A stretch of 64,000 nucleotides of DNA from Coprenecus sp949297365 (GTDB lineage Bacteria; Bacteroidota; Bacteroidia; Bacteroidales; UBA932). Every line of letters starts with the position of its first letter. The first letter of the stretch is position 1. The stretch lies in assembly GCA_963931055.1 (NCBI GenBank), contig OZ006987.1:1116001-1180000 (forward strand). The letters are read 5' to 3'. The notes beneath the pieces were generated by a model. The model saw only the letters and a list, made by a program, of their open reading frames with translations, did not search any database and was not told where the DNA came from. Positions 42,856 through 51,700 of the stretch are shown in pieces. The position numbers and the translations under genes were made by a program.

Positions 42856-43350
42856 TTATGGGATAAGGGCAATGACGATGTAGTAGAGCATCACTCCGGA
42901 GGCGGCAAGCTTGGCTCCGGTACCGAGCAGGAAGCCGAGGAATGAGCCGGCTGCGGCCTTGAGACCCTGTCCCATCTTCTTCTCGCCCCAGTAGAGCTCG
43001 GCGACGAGGGCTCCGATGAAGGCTCCGGCGATCATGCCCCAGGGCGGGAAGAACAGAATGCCCACTATCATGCCGGCCGTCGCTCCGCGCGAGGCGTACT
43101 TCGTGCCGCCGGTCACCCGGGTCAGCCAACCCGGCACCACATAGTCCAGGACGGTCACCACCACCGTAACTATCAGCATGATGATCAGCAGACGCCAGGT
43201 GATGTCGTCCTGAACTTGAGGCGAGCCCCATAGAAAGAGCAGAAACATGCCTGCCAAACTGCATGGAGGGCCGGGCAGCACGGGCAGAATACAGCCGAGA
43301 AGGCCTACGATGCCGAGTATCACGGCTACTATGTCGATGAAAATTTCCAT
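42856..43350 (-). CDS. DUF456 family membrane protein
   Basis: 164 residues, four to five membrane helices. The opening IVAVILGIVGLLGCILPVLP-GPP and the glycine-rich GATAGMIVGILFFPPWGMIA-GAFIGALVAEL repeats are the DUF456 pattern of small integral membrane proteins with glycine-zipper helices. Function unknown. Confidence 0.88.
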   Translation of the reverse strand: MEIFIDIVAVILGIVGLLGCILPVLPGPPCSLAGMFLLFLWGSPQVQDDITWRLLIIMLIVTVVVTVLDYVVPGWLTRVTGGTKYASRGATAGMIVGILFFPPWGMIAGAFIGALVAELYWGEKKMGQGLKAAAGSFLGFLLGTGAKLAASGVMLYYIVIALIP

Positions 43351-43415
43351 ATTGCGCGTCAGTCTGAACTTTCAGTACGCAAATGTAACATATTTGGCAA
43401 TCTGAGCAAAACTTA

Positions 43416-43581
43416 CGGTAAGTACTGACGCAGGGCGGCTTTGTAATTACCCGATACTCATGGACTTATGAAAAGCGCGTGTGCTTTTCGGCATGTTCCG
43501 AACTGGTGACAAGAACACGTCATCATCATAATGCCTTATACACCAAACTTTTACATTTTTGAGGTGACGCACTACTTACCG
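43416..43581. repeat. 166-bp TIR element filling an intergenic gap
   Basis: CGGTAAGTA (43416-43424) and TACTTACCG (43573-43581) are perfect inverted repeats, and similarity extends inward (13 of 18). A hairpin GAAAAGC/GCTTTTC (43470-43488) lies inside. The right end is 6 bp from the stop of the nitroreductase gene. Only one copy seen here. MITE-like in build. Confidence 0.55.
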
Positions 43582-43586
43582 TTTGT

Positions 43587-44330
43587 CTATTCATTGAAAC
43601 CCTGGTGCCGCAGGACTTCCCGCATCTTGGCGGACATCTCCAGGCATTCCTGCCGTGTGAAACGGAAGCGGGTGAAAACTTGGGCGAGATTGTCCGTGCC
43701 GTTGAGATCCACGAAATAACGGCTCTCGGGAAGGGCCTCCTTTGCAGCGTAGATGCGGTCGATATCTTCCACCGCATAGTCGTGATAATGACCGGCGTGC
43801 AGGACAGCCTCCACCGGCAGGCGGTCAGTCTGCCCCGGAGCCTCGTCCGGCCAGCCGATAGTAACGGTCAGCACGGGCATCACCAGAGGCGGCAAGCGCA
43901 GGGCCTCGATGATCTTATCGGGATTGTAGACCGTCGTACCTAGGATGCAGGTGCCCAAGCCGCGCTCCTCCGCCAGAGTGATGAACGCCTGGGCAAACAG
44001 CAGAGTGTCCGTGGCAGCGTTGATGAAAGATACGAAGTTGCCGTAACCCGGTGCCGCGTCCCGCTGCTCACACCACCGGCTGAACCTGTGAAAATCCGCA
44101 CAGAACGTAAGCACCGCCGGAGCCTCCAGAATCATCGGCTGATGATGGTGCGCCTCAGCCAGGGCCTCTCTTTCCGGCCCGTCCTCAGTGACCACCAGCG
44201 AATACAGCTGCATATTGCCCATAGTCGCAGCCCTCGAAGCCTCCCCGGCCAGAGCCTCAATCAGTCCCTCCGGCAGCCCGCGCCGCGAGTATTTCCGGAT
44301 GCTTCTTCTGTCCTTGAATTCCATCATCAT
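43587..44330 (-). CDS. Nitroreductase family protein (NfsA/FRP-like)
   Basis: About 247 residues from one of three Mets at 44330-44324 (MMMEFKDRRSIRKYS); a Met at 44420 would add a hydrophobic stretch that does not fit. FMN-binding features: RRSIRKYSRRGLPEG at the start, YGNFVSFINAATDTLLFAQ-A, and RGLGTCILGTTVYNPDKIIE. Reduces nitro groups or flavins with NAD(P)H. A TATTTTTG -7 box lies at 44361-44354 on this strand. Divergent from the DUF2284 gene. Confidence 0.87.
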   Translation of the reverse strand: MMMEFKDRRSIRKYSRRGLPEGLIEALAGEASRAATMGNMQLYSLVVTEDGPEREALAEAHHHQPMILEAPAVLTFCADFHRFSRWCEQRDAAPGYGNFVSFINAATDTLLFAQAFITLAEERGLGTCILGTTVYNPDKIIEALRLPPLVMPVLTVTIGWPDEAPGQTDRLPVEAVLHAGHYHDYAVEDIDRIYAAKEALPESRYFVDLNGTDNLAQVFTRFRFTRQECLEMSAKMREVLRHQGFNE

Positions 44331-44408
44331 TTCATCATTTTTCCAAACGCCTACAAAAATACAAAACTTTCCACTCCCTGACCCATACAAACTAAGAACA
44401 ATAATCCG

Positions 44409-44416
44409 TATTTTTG
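44409..44416 (+). promoter_or_regulatory. -7 box of the DUF2284 gene
   Basis: TATTTTTG, 13 bp before the ATG at 44430; very short leader. Confidence 0.45.
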
Positions 44417-44429
44417 CCAAAATCGGTAT

Positions 44430-44999
44430 ATGGAACAGAGACTACAGGAATATAGCGTGCAGGAGCATTGGGTAGAAATGCCGATGGCCGAGTACATCGC
44501 CGGCTACCGGGACTTCGGACGGGTGCGGGGATACTGCCGTGAATGCAGCCGGTACGGCAACTGCTGGGCCTGCCCTCCCTACGATATCGACGAGACGGCC
44601 CTTCTGGAACAATACACCACCATCTCACTGATGGCCACCGTCATAACTCCTTCGGAAGGAGTCACGCTCACTCCGGAGACAGCCGACAGGATCATCCGCC
44701 GGGAACGGGAGCGGCTTGACTGGATGCTGTTGAAAATGGAACGTGAAGCTGCAGTGCCGGCACACACCGCCAGGGCTTTCTTCGCCGGCACCTGCCTGCT
44801 CTGCCCGCCGAAGCACTGCACACGCTGCGAAGGCCGACCCTGCCGCCACCCGGAGAGCATCCGCCCGTCGCTGGAGGCCCTGGGATTCGACATTGCCCGC
44901 ACCGCCGCCGACATTTTCCACACACCCCTGCAATGGGGCCGGAACGGACAGCCGCCGGAATACCTCACTCTTATCAGCGGCTTCGCCCGGAAAATTTGA
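44430..44999 (+). CDS. DUF2284 cysteine-rich metal-binding protein
   Basis: 189 residues. Two cysteine clusters: CRECSRYGNCWACPPYD (about 33-49) and CLLCPPKHCTRCEGRPCRHP (about 127-146), the arrangement of DUF2284, which is thought to bind an Fe-S cluster or metal. Often found near metal homeostasis genes; here the Fur-family and P-type ATPase genes follow at 56 and 593 bp. Role unknown. Confidence 0.88.
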   Translation: MEQRLQEYSVQEHWVEMPMAEYIAGYRDFGRVRGYCRECSRYGNCWACPPYDIDETALLEQYTTISLMATVITPSEGVTLTPETADRIIRRERERLDWMLLKMEREAAVPAHTARAFFAGTCLLCPPKHCTRCEGRPCRHPESIRPSLEALGFDIARTAADIFHTPLQWGRNGQPPEYLTLISGFARKI

Positions 45000-45028
45000 G
45001 CATTTATCAAAAACTGTTCGTAGATTTG
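44995..45028 (+). promoter_or_regulatory. Promoter of the Fur-family gene
   Basis: TTTG (44995-44998), 22-bp spacer (slightly long), TAGATTTG (45021-45028), 27 bp before the ATG at 45056. Confidence 0.55.
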
Positions 45029-45055
45029 CATTCCTAATTTGAATTCAACAGAACT

Positions 45056-45484
45056 ATGGCAAACGGAACCATCGAACAGCTGCTTCAGGACCACGGCATC
45101 CACCCGACCGCGGCCCGCATTCTCGTACTCCAGAAACTCTCGGAGCTTACCCACCCTGTCTCCATGACGGAGCTGGAGACGGAGTTGGAGACCATGGATA
45201 AGTCCACGATATTCCGCACGCTCAATGTCCTGCTGGAGCACCACGCGATTCATTCGTTCGAGGACGGCAGCGGGTCCGTGAAATACGAGATATGCCGCTG
45301 CGAATCCACCGTCTGCCGGGTCGAGAACCGCCATATCCATTTCTACTGCGAGGAGTGCAACCGCACGTTCTGCATCGACGATGTGAAGATTCCCGTAGTG
45401 GAACTTCCTGATGGCTACGAGATTGAGTCCATCAACTATACCGTCAAGGGCCTCTGTCCCGAATGTTCCGGCCGCAAAGCCTGA
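45056..45484 (+). CDS. Fur-family metalloregulator
   Basis: 142 residues: winged helix (GIHPTAARILVLQKLSELTH, DKSTIFRTLNVLLEHHAIHS), then HIHFYCEECNRTFCID and GLCPECSGRKA, giving two CxxC pairs for structural zinc. Metal preference cannot be told from sequence alone. A Zn/Cd-type exporter follows 108 bp later, and two similar 15-bp boxes between them look like its operators, so a zinc-responsive (Zur-like) or other metal role is likely (inference). Confidence 0.9.
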   Translation: MANGTIEQLLQDHGIHPTAARILVLQKLSELTHPVSMTELETELETMDKSTIFRTLNVLLEHHAIHSFEDGSGSVKYEICRCESTVCRVENRHIHFYCEECNRTFCIDDVKIPVVELPDGYEIESINYTVKGLCPECSGRKA

Positions 45485-45494
45485 CTTCCGTCAC

Positions 45495-45567
45495 TGCAAC
45501 CGGATTGCAAAGTGACCGGGCTGACGCATTTATGAAACCTGGTTGCATCCTGTCCTGTGTAATTTTG
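45495..45567 (+). promoter_or_regulatory. Two operator-like boxes and -7 box of the metal ATPase gene
   Basis: TGCAACCGGATTGCA (45495-45509) and TGAAACCTGGTTGCA (45533-45547) agree at 12 of 15 positions and are near-palindromes (TGCAA...TTGCA). The second ends 12 bp before the -7 box TAATTTTG (45560-45567). There is no -33 match. This is the layout of a regulated metal promoter. Confidence 0.6.
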
Positions 45568-45592
45568 TGGCAGAAACCAAAATGACAGAATC

Positions 45593-47539
45593 ATGACACA
45601 CGCACATCATAACCACGGACAATCCGGACATGAAGGCAGGAGCATGAGGCGGCGCATCATCATTATCGCCGTCACAGCTGTCCTGCTGGCCGGGGCGGTA
45701 ATCATAGAAAAGCACTGCGCCCTGCCGACATGGCAGCTGCTTCTCGTCTATCTGATACCGTACCTGCTGGTCGGAGCACCTACGCTGAAAGAGGCGGCCG
45801 AGGGCATCGCGCACGGAGATGTGTTCAACGAGAACTTCCTGATGACCGTAGCTACCATCGGGGCCCTCTGCATCGGATTCCTCCCCGGAGCGGAGACCGA
45901 GTTCCCGGAGGCCGTCTTCGTCATGCTGTTCTTCGCCGTAGGAGAGCTGTTCGAGACCTACGCGGAAGGCCGGAGCCGGGACAGCATATCGCATCTGATG
46001 GACATCCGTCCCGATACGGCTGATGTGGAGCGTAACGGCCGTGTGGAGACCGTCCCGCCTGAAGAAGTCCGCGTCGGAGAGGTCATAGTCATAAGGCCGG
46101 GGGAGAAAGTGCCCCTGGATGGCACGGTGACAGAAGGTACGTCATCGCTCAATACCGTCGCACTTACCGGTGAGAGCATTCCACGGGACGTAAGCACCGG
46201 CGACGAGGTGATCTCCGGCTGCATCAATCTCTCCGGCGTGCTCAGGGTAAGGACGACAAAATCTTTCGGTGAAAGCACCGTGTCGAAAATACTCCAGCTG
46301 GTGGAGAGCGCGGACGGACAGAAGTCCCGAAGCGAGTCATTCATCACCAGGTTCGCCCGCATCTATACTCCGGTCGTAGTCTTTGCGGCTCTTATGCTGG
46401 CCTTCCTGCCTCCACTTTTCTCAGAGGCCGGCTTTTCAGCCTCGTTCGCCACATGGCTGCACCGGGCACTGATTTTCCTTGTAGTCTCCTGTCCCTGCGC
46501 CCTGGTCATAAGCGTGCCGCTTACCTTTTTCGGCGGACTTGGAGGTGCCTCGCGCAAAGGCATACTCATCAAGGGCAGCAGCTACATGGACACACTTGCC
46601 CATATCGGCACCGTCGTGTTCGACAAGACCGGAACACTCACAAAGGGTGAATTTGCCGTGGAGGCTGTTCATCCCGAGGACTTCAACGAGAACGAGCTGC
46701 TGCATCTGGCCGCCCATGTGGAGCATTTCTCCACCCACCCGATAGGCGAGGCTCTTAGAGCGGCATTCCCCAACGAAGCCACCGACGGCTGCTCGGTCAC
46801 GGATGTGGAGGAAATTGCCGGGCAGGGCATCAAGGCCTGCGTGGAAGGCCGCACGGTCTGCGTGGGCAATACCCGGATGATGGATTCGGTCGGAGCCGGC
46901 TGGCATGAATGCCACCGTGCCGGTACCATCATCCACGTGGCCGTAGACGGCAAGTACGCCGGCCATATCGTCATCAACGACCGTGTGAAAGAGGATAGCG
47001 CAGAGGCCGTCGCCGCACTCAAGCACTTAGGTGTCAGCCGGACAGTCATGCTGACCGGAGACCGGGAGGAAGTGGCCCGCGATGTGGCCGGCCGGCTCGG
47101 ACTGGACGCATATCACGCCGCCCTGCTGCCCGCTGACAAGGTCTCGTATCTGGAACAGCTGCTGGCCTCGAAGCCGGCCGGACGCAGCCTGGCCTTCGTA
47201 GGAGACGGCATCAACGACGCGCCGGTGCTCAAACGGGCCGATGTGGGCATCGCCATGGGCGGGCTGGGCAGCGACGCAGCGATAGAGGCAGCCGACGTGG
47301 TGCTGATGGACGACAAGCCGACCAAGATAGCCACGGCTGTCGCCATAGCACGCCGCACTCTCCGTATCGCCCGTCAGAACATCTGGTTCGCCGTCGGTGT
47401 AAAGGTGGCCATACTTGCCCTGGCCACAGTTGGACTCGGCTCCATGTGGATGGCCGTATTCGCCGACGTCGGAGTCACCGTTCTGGCCGTCCTCAACGCC
47501 ATGCGCGCCCTCCGCATCCCCCCTGCCGCTTACTCATGA
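45593..47539 (+). CDS. Heavy-metal P1B-type ATPase (Zn/Cd class), lacking an HMA domain
   Basis: 648 residues. Motifs: TGES (ALTGESIPRD), the metal-binding SCPCALVIS in helix 6, phosphorylation DKTGTLTKGE, HP (STHPIGEAL) and hinge GDGINDAP. The CPC motif places it among the Zn2+/Cd2+/Pb2+ or Cu+ exporters. The sequence around it (SCPCALV) and the final helix with DVGVTVLAVLNAM fit the Zn class. The usual N-terminal CxxC metal-binding domain is missing; instead there is a short His-rich leader (MTHAHHNHGQSGHEG). It exports metal from the cytoplasm and is probably controlled by the Fur-family gene upstream. Confidence 0.92.
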   Translation: MTHAHHNHGQSGHEGRSMRRRIIIIAVTAVLLAGAVIIEKHCALPTWQLLLVYLIPYLLVGAPTLKEAAEGIAHGDVFNENFLMTVATIGALCIGFLPGAETEFPEAVFVMLFFAVGELFETYAEGRSRDSISHLMDIRPDTADVERNGRVETVPPEEVRVGEVIVIRPGEKVPLDGTVTEGTSSLNTVALTGESIPRDVSTGDEVISGCINLSGVLRVRTTKSFGESTVSKILQLVESADGQKSRSESFITRFARIYTPVVVFAALMLAFLPPLFSEAGFSASFATWLHRALIFLVVSCPCALVISVPLTFFGGLGGASRKGILIKGSSYMDTLAHIGTVVFDKTGTLTKGEFAVEAVHPEDFNENELLHLAAHVEHFSTHPIGEALRAAFPNEATDGCSVTDVEEIAGQGIKACVEGRTVCVGNTRMMDSVGAGWHECHRAGTIIHVAVDGKYAGHIVINDRVKEDSAEAVAALKHLGVSRTVMLTGDREEVARDVAGRLGLDAYHAALLPADKVSYLEQLLASKPAGRSLAFVGDGINDAPVLKRADVGIAMGGLGSDAAIEAADVVLMDDKPTKIATAVAIARRTLRIARQNIWFAVGVKVAILALATVGLGSMWMAVFADVGVTVLAVLNAMRALRIPPAAYS

Positions 47540-47583
47540 CCCACATCCTTCCATACACACTCCAGCCTCACATCCCGGCATAA

Positions 47584-47741
47584 ACCATAAAGCACCCACT
47601 AAGCCCACATCATTCACGTTATCAACTGATTACGCATAGACTGACTGCGCTATGGTCCGAAAAAACAGGCCATAGCGCAACCCTCCAAACAGTATCCGCC
47701 TGATTTTAAACATCTTACAAGATGTACTGATGCTTCATGGT
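47584..47741. repeat. 158-bp palindromic element, copy C (opposite orientation)
   Basis: ACCATAAAGCACC (47584-47596) and GATGCTTCATGGT (47729-47741), central GCGCTATGGTCCG-A6-CAGGCCATAGCGC starting at 47648. The loop is A6 instead of T6, so this copy is inverted relative to A and B. Same length and centre offset (67 bp). Confidence 0.8.
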
Positions 47742-47765
47742 CATGCAAGTGAGCCATGAGCCAAG

Positions 47766-48287
47766 TTATTTCACTTGTTTCTTAATACTATATGTTGTAG
47801 CTGTGGAACCTGTCGCGAACGCACCATCTTCCTCTTTTATCACAAGATAATCAGCGTCCAGATTCTTTACAGGCAGGGACATATTCATCACCTCCTCACA
47901 GGCCGCCTTGAAGTCGTTGTAGAACTCCTCGCATGAGACACATGTTGATGTGCTTGCTCCCTTGTCCTTTATCTCAAGGCCTGATTTCACCATCATAGTG
48001 TGAGCCAATCCGCATCTGAGTTTATGGTACAAGTCCCAGCTCTGATACTTATTCAAAGACTTCAGTCTGCCTATCGCCAGATTAAAGTCTGATTCGGACA
48101 TGTTGGAGACATCCCAATCATGCTTGTCGTTAAGGCACTTGCCGAGAAACTCAATGCCTATGGACATCATCAAGAAAGCGATATACGGTTCAGTATCCTT
48201 CAACTTTTCAATCTTGTCAATCAGATATTCCCGTATAAATTCCTTACCGGACTTCTTAATTACTTTACTCTGTTCGCTTTTAATCAT
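47766..48287 (-). CDS. Unknown protein with a HEPN-like RxxxxH motif
   Basis: 173 residues from Met at 48287; Met at 48356 would lie inside the upstream hairpin. Helical throughout, with a conserved-looking core YHKLRCGLAHTMMVKSGLEI; R91-x4-H96 is the catalytic motif of HEPN RNases, and the run IAFLMMSIGIEFLGKCLN could be a packing helix. AT-richer than its neighbours, so probably acquired. Family not recognised with certainty; could also be a HEPN-like non-catalytic protein. Preceded by a terminator or attenuator hairpin. Confidence 0.6.
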   Translation of the reverse strand: MIKSEQSKVIKKSGKEFIREYLIDKIEKLKDTEPYIAFLMMSIGIEFLGKCLNDKHDWDVSNMSESDFNLAIGRLKSLNKYQSWDLYHKLRCGLAHTMMVKSGLEIKDKGASTSTCVSCEEFYNDFKAACEEVMNMSLPVKNLDADYLVIKEEDGAFATGSTATTYSIKKQVK

Positions 48288-48309
48288 AACTATCATCTTT
48301 TTAAGAAAA

Positions 48310-48352
48310 GGCAAGCTCCTGCATTTGTCAGAGATAGGTGCAGGAGCCTGCC
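48310..48352 (-). terminator. Strong hairpin between two accessory genes
   Basis: On the minus-strand RNA, GGCAGGCTCCTGCA (48352-48339) pairs fully with TGCAGGAGCTTGCC (48323-48310), including one G-U pair, and is followed by TTTTCTT. The G-U pair makes sense only on this strand. It ends the 106-residue gene or attenuates entry into the HEPN-like gene. Confidence 0.75.
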
Positions 48353-48361
48353 TCATATTAA

Positions 48362-48682
48362 TTAAAAATTCGGATATTGGTTGTCTGGGGTATATTTATT
48401 TTGTTTCATTAGTTTATCTCTAAAAACATTCTGTCTTTCACCATTGTTCTCCACCTCGCAATCCATTCTAACATTCTGATACACGTTCAGCAGTTCATCA
48501 ATACAAGCCTCTTTAATAGTAATATCACTATTTGTTCCGTCACGGTGTTGTATGTGATATATAGGATTTCCATCATTGTAGTTCAAAACCAAGTCCTGCA
48601 TTGCAGTAACAATATTACGCTGGTTCTGCTCGTACTGCTCTTTCAATTTCTCAAATTGTTCAATAAATTCTTTTTGTTTCAT
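48362..48682 (-). CDS. Small helical protein of unknown function
   Basis: 106 residues, MKQKEFIEQFEKLKEQYEQNQRN..., an N-terminal coiled-coil-like helix followed by IYHIQHRDGTNSDITIKEAC and a polar tail. Not recognised. Low GC. It lies between the large coiled-coil lipoprotein gene and the HEPN-like gene on the same strand. Confidence 0.6.
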   Translation of the reverse strand: MKQKEFIEQFEKLKEQYEQNQRNIVTAMQDLVLNYNDGNPIYHIQHRDGTNSDITIKEACIDELLNVYQNVRMDCEVENNGERQNVFRDKLMKQNKYTPDNQYPNF

Positions 48683-48742
48683 AATAATGAATTTTAAAAG
48701 TTTGTAAATAAATGTTATTATATGATTGATATTCTATCTGAA

Positions 48743-51700
48743 TCAATACTTTACATAGACTGCAACATAGTATGCAGTCTGAGATCCCGTAATATCACTC
48801 TTCCAATCTCCCCACGTTCCTGTGCTCGTTAAAAAGCCACTTATAGACTCTCCAACACATGCCTGTATATTGCTCAAATGTTGTGATAAAATATCTGCTT
48901 CTTCTGAATCAGGCAATCTCATCCCGTTATCTATGTGTATAAGACTGATAAACTCTGTGCGTGATATAGAATATTCGGAGTACATATCAATAGAATGCAG
49001 AGTGGCATCAAAATACCATGAAGCACCGTTGTCATCGTTGAAGACGCAGACCTCACCGAAGGTGTTTACATTGTCAATGACACGGTAGTCGGAGACGACG
49101 AGGTAGCATTCATCCGCATCCAGATAAAGAGTGTCCAAGGCGGTGTTGACATCTATATCCAGGCTGGCGAGAGAGAGGTCCGAGGCCCCGAGATAGGTCA
49201 GCTGGGGATTGTTGGTGACGTTGAGGGTGGTGAGAGCGGTGTTGCCGGTGACATCGAGCCAGGTGAGGGCAGTGTTGGCGGTGAAGTTGGTCATCGTCAT
49301 GGCGTTGTATGAGAGGTCCAGCCGCTGGAGGCCGGGATTTTTCGAGACATCCATGCGGCTGAGGGCATTGTGGCTGCACTCAAGGGTGACCAGATGTGGA
49401 TTGTTGGTCACATCCAGGGCCGGGATGGAATTGTCGCTGGCGATGAGCATCACCAGCTCCGGATTATGGGTGACATCGAAGGACTGGAGGTCACAGCCGT
49501 GAACATCGAGCGAGGTGAGCTGCGTAAGTGTGGATACATCCAGGCTCTGCAGCAAGGCATTGCCGCTGGCATCAAGGGATGTCAGCTGGGTATTGGCCGT
49601 CAGATCCAGCGAGGTCAGGGCCGCACTGCCCCGGACTGTCATGGAGACTATCGGAGTATTGGCCACGGACAGAGTCAGGGACTCGGACTGACTGTAGCCC
49701 TCTATGGTCATGGACGTACCGTTAATGGCGTTTATCGTAGTGCTCATCAGCCTCAGGGTGTTCAGGGCGGCACATCCGGACAGATTGATATCGGTCAGAG
49801 GATTGTCATAGCAGGCCAGCAGTGTGAGCCTGGCCAGACCCGGCAGATTGATGACCGAGACACTGTTGCCGGAGCAGTCCAGCGACTCAAGGTTGGAGCA
49901 GGCCTCCAGACCGCTGAGGTCGGAGATGCCCAGGTTACGGCAGTTGACCTGCGTTACGGCATCGGCCTCCACGATACTGATCTCCCCGTCTCCGTCCAGG
50001 TCATAGTTGGTGACAAGATAACGCTTCAGGGCCGGATCGGGTATCACTATGCCGCCGTCATTGTAGAATATCTCTCCGGCATCAGTGGTCAGGGACACGT
50101 TCTGCTCCTGCTCCAGCCCGCTCATCCATATCTTTGTCAGACCGGGGTTGCCGGAGCAGTCAAGGTCGGTCAGGGCCGGATTGGCACTTACATTGAGCGA
50201 GGTAAGAGCATTGTCGGAACAGTTCAGGGAGACGAGCGCGGTGCATCCGGTCACATCTATCCCGGCCAGTTCATTGGAGGAGCAGTCCAAGGTCTCCATC
50301 TCCGCACAGGATGAGACATTCAGGGTGTACAGAGTGTTGTCGGAGCAGTCCACAGTCACCAGGCCCGGGTTAGACATCAGGGACAGGCTTCTCAGGGCAT
50401 TTCCGCTGCAGTCCAGGATCTCCAGTTCCGTGCAGTAACTCAGATCCAGAGCGGTGAGCTGACACGACGGGCACAGCAGCGAGGTCAGGGCCGTATTGTA
50501 GCGGAGACTCAGCACCGCAATGGGATTACGACCGCAACTGAGAGATGTGAGGGCCGGGTTCTTGGAGACATTGAGCGACTTGAGACTGTTGCCGGAGCAG
50601 TCAAGGGTCTGCAGGGACGGGTTCTTGGTCACATTGAGCGACACCAGACGGTTGTCCGCCGCTTCAAGGGCGACAAGGCCGGTCAGGGCGCTCACATCCA
50701 GAACGGACAGAGCATTGTCGGAGCAGTTCAGCTCCGCTATGGCGGTACAGCCTTCTATCAGCAGAGTGGTCAGACTGTTCCTCTCCACATTGACCTTCTC
50801 AAGCTGTCTGTTGCCGCGCAGATCCAGCACTTCGATATGGTTGTAACTGCAGTCCAGTTCTTTCAGGTTGGGGAAATATTCTATTCCGACCAGCGACTCT
50901 ATCCTGGTAAGCGATGCTGCAATGTCTATAGCCTCCACAGCCTCCGCCTCGGAAAACGATATCTCTCCGTCACCGTCCGTATCGAAATTGTCCACCAGAT
51001 AGCTTTTGAAATTGGCATCCGGGATATAGATATTGTCCGTAGTCCTGGGCACCATGTTGATATAGTCCGAGGATATCTCGTTGTTGCCGTCCGAGATGAC
51101 AAGAGCGGCATTCATGGATGTCTCACTGCGGAAAAACGCCTCGTCCACATTGTCTCCGGACACAGTGACCGTCAGGACACCGTTCTGATCCGCCTCAGCC
51201 GACAGCACAGTCAGGTCTACGAAGTCCACGGCCCGGGTCAGAGTATAGACCGCTTTCACGGACAGGGCCTCTTCCCAGACACCGGCTATCTCAGCCGCCG
51301 TGGCGGACGGGCGGAGTTCAAAGTCCATGACGGCAGTACCAGGAGTGATGGTCCCGCCGCTGTTGGTGTAGGACATCACCGCATTGCCGTCAGCATATTG
51401 AGGGACAAACGATACGGACTGTATCCTACTCATTATCTGAGCTATCTGGCCACGGATATCATCTATGGCAGAGTTGATTTCATAGATGGCCTTCTTTATG
51501 TTGTCAACCTCTTTCTCCAACGCACTGACACGCTCCGTCAGTGCTTCCATCTTCTCATTGACCGCATCTATCTCTGCTGTGATGCGGGCATTGACCTCCG
51601 ATATCTCAGCTGCCATCTCCTCGGTCAGTTTTCCGTCCAGATCGGTTATGGCTGTCTCGATGGCGGACTTATATGCACTGGTTATCTCCTCCCTCATCGC

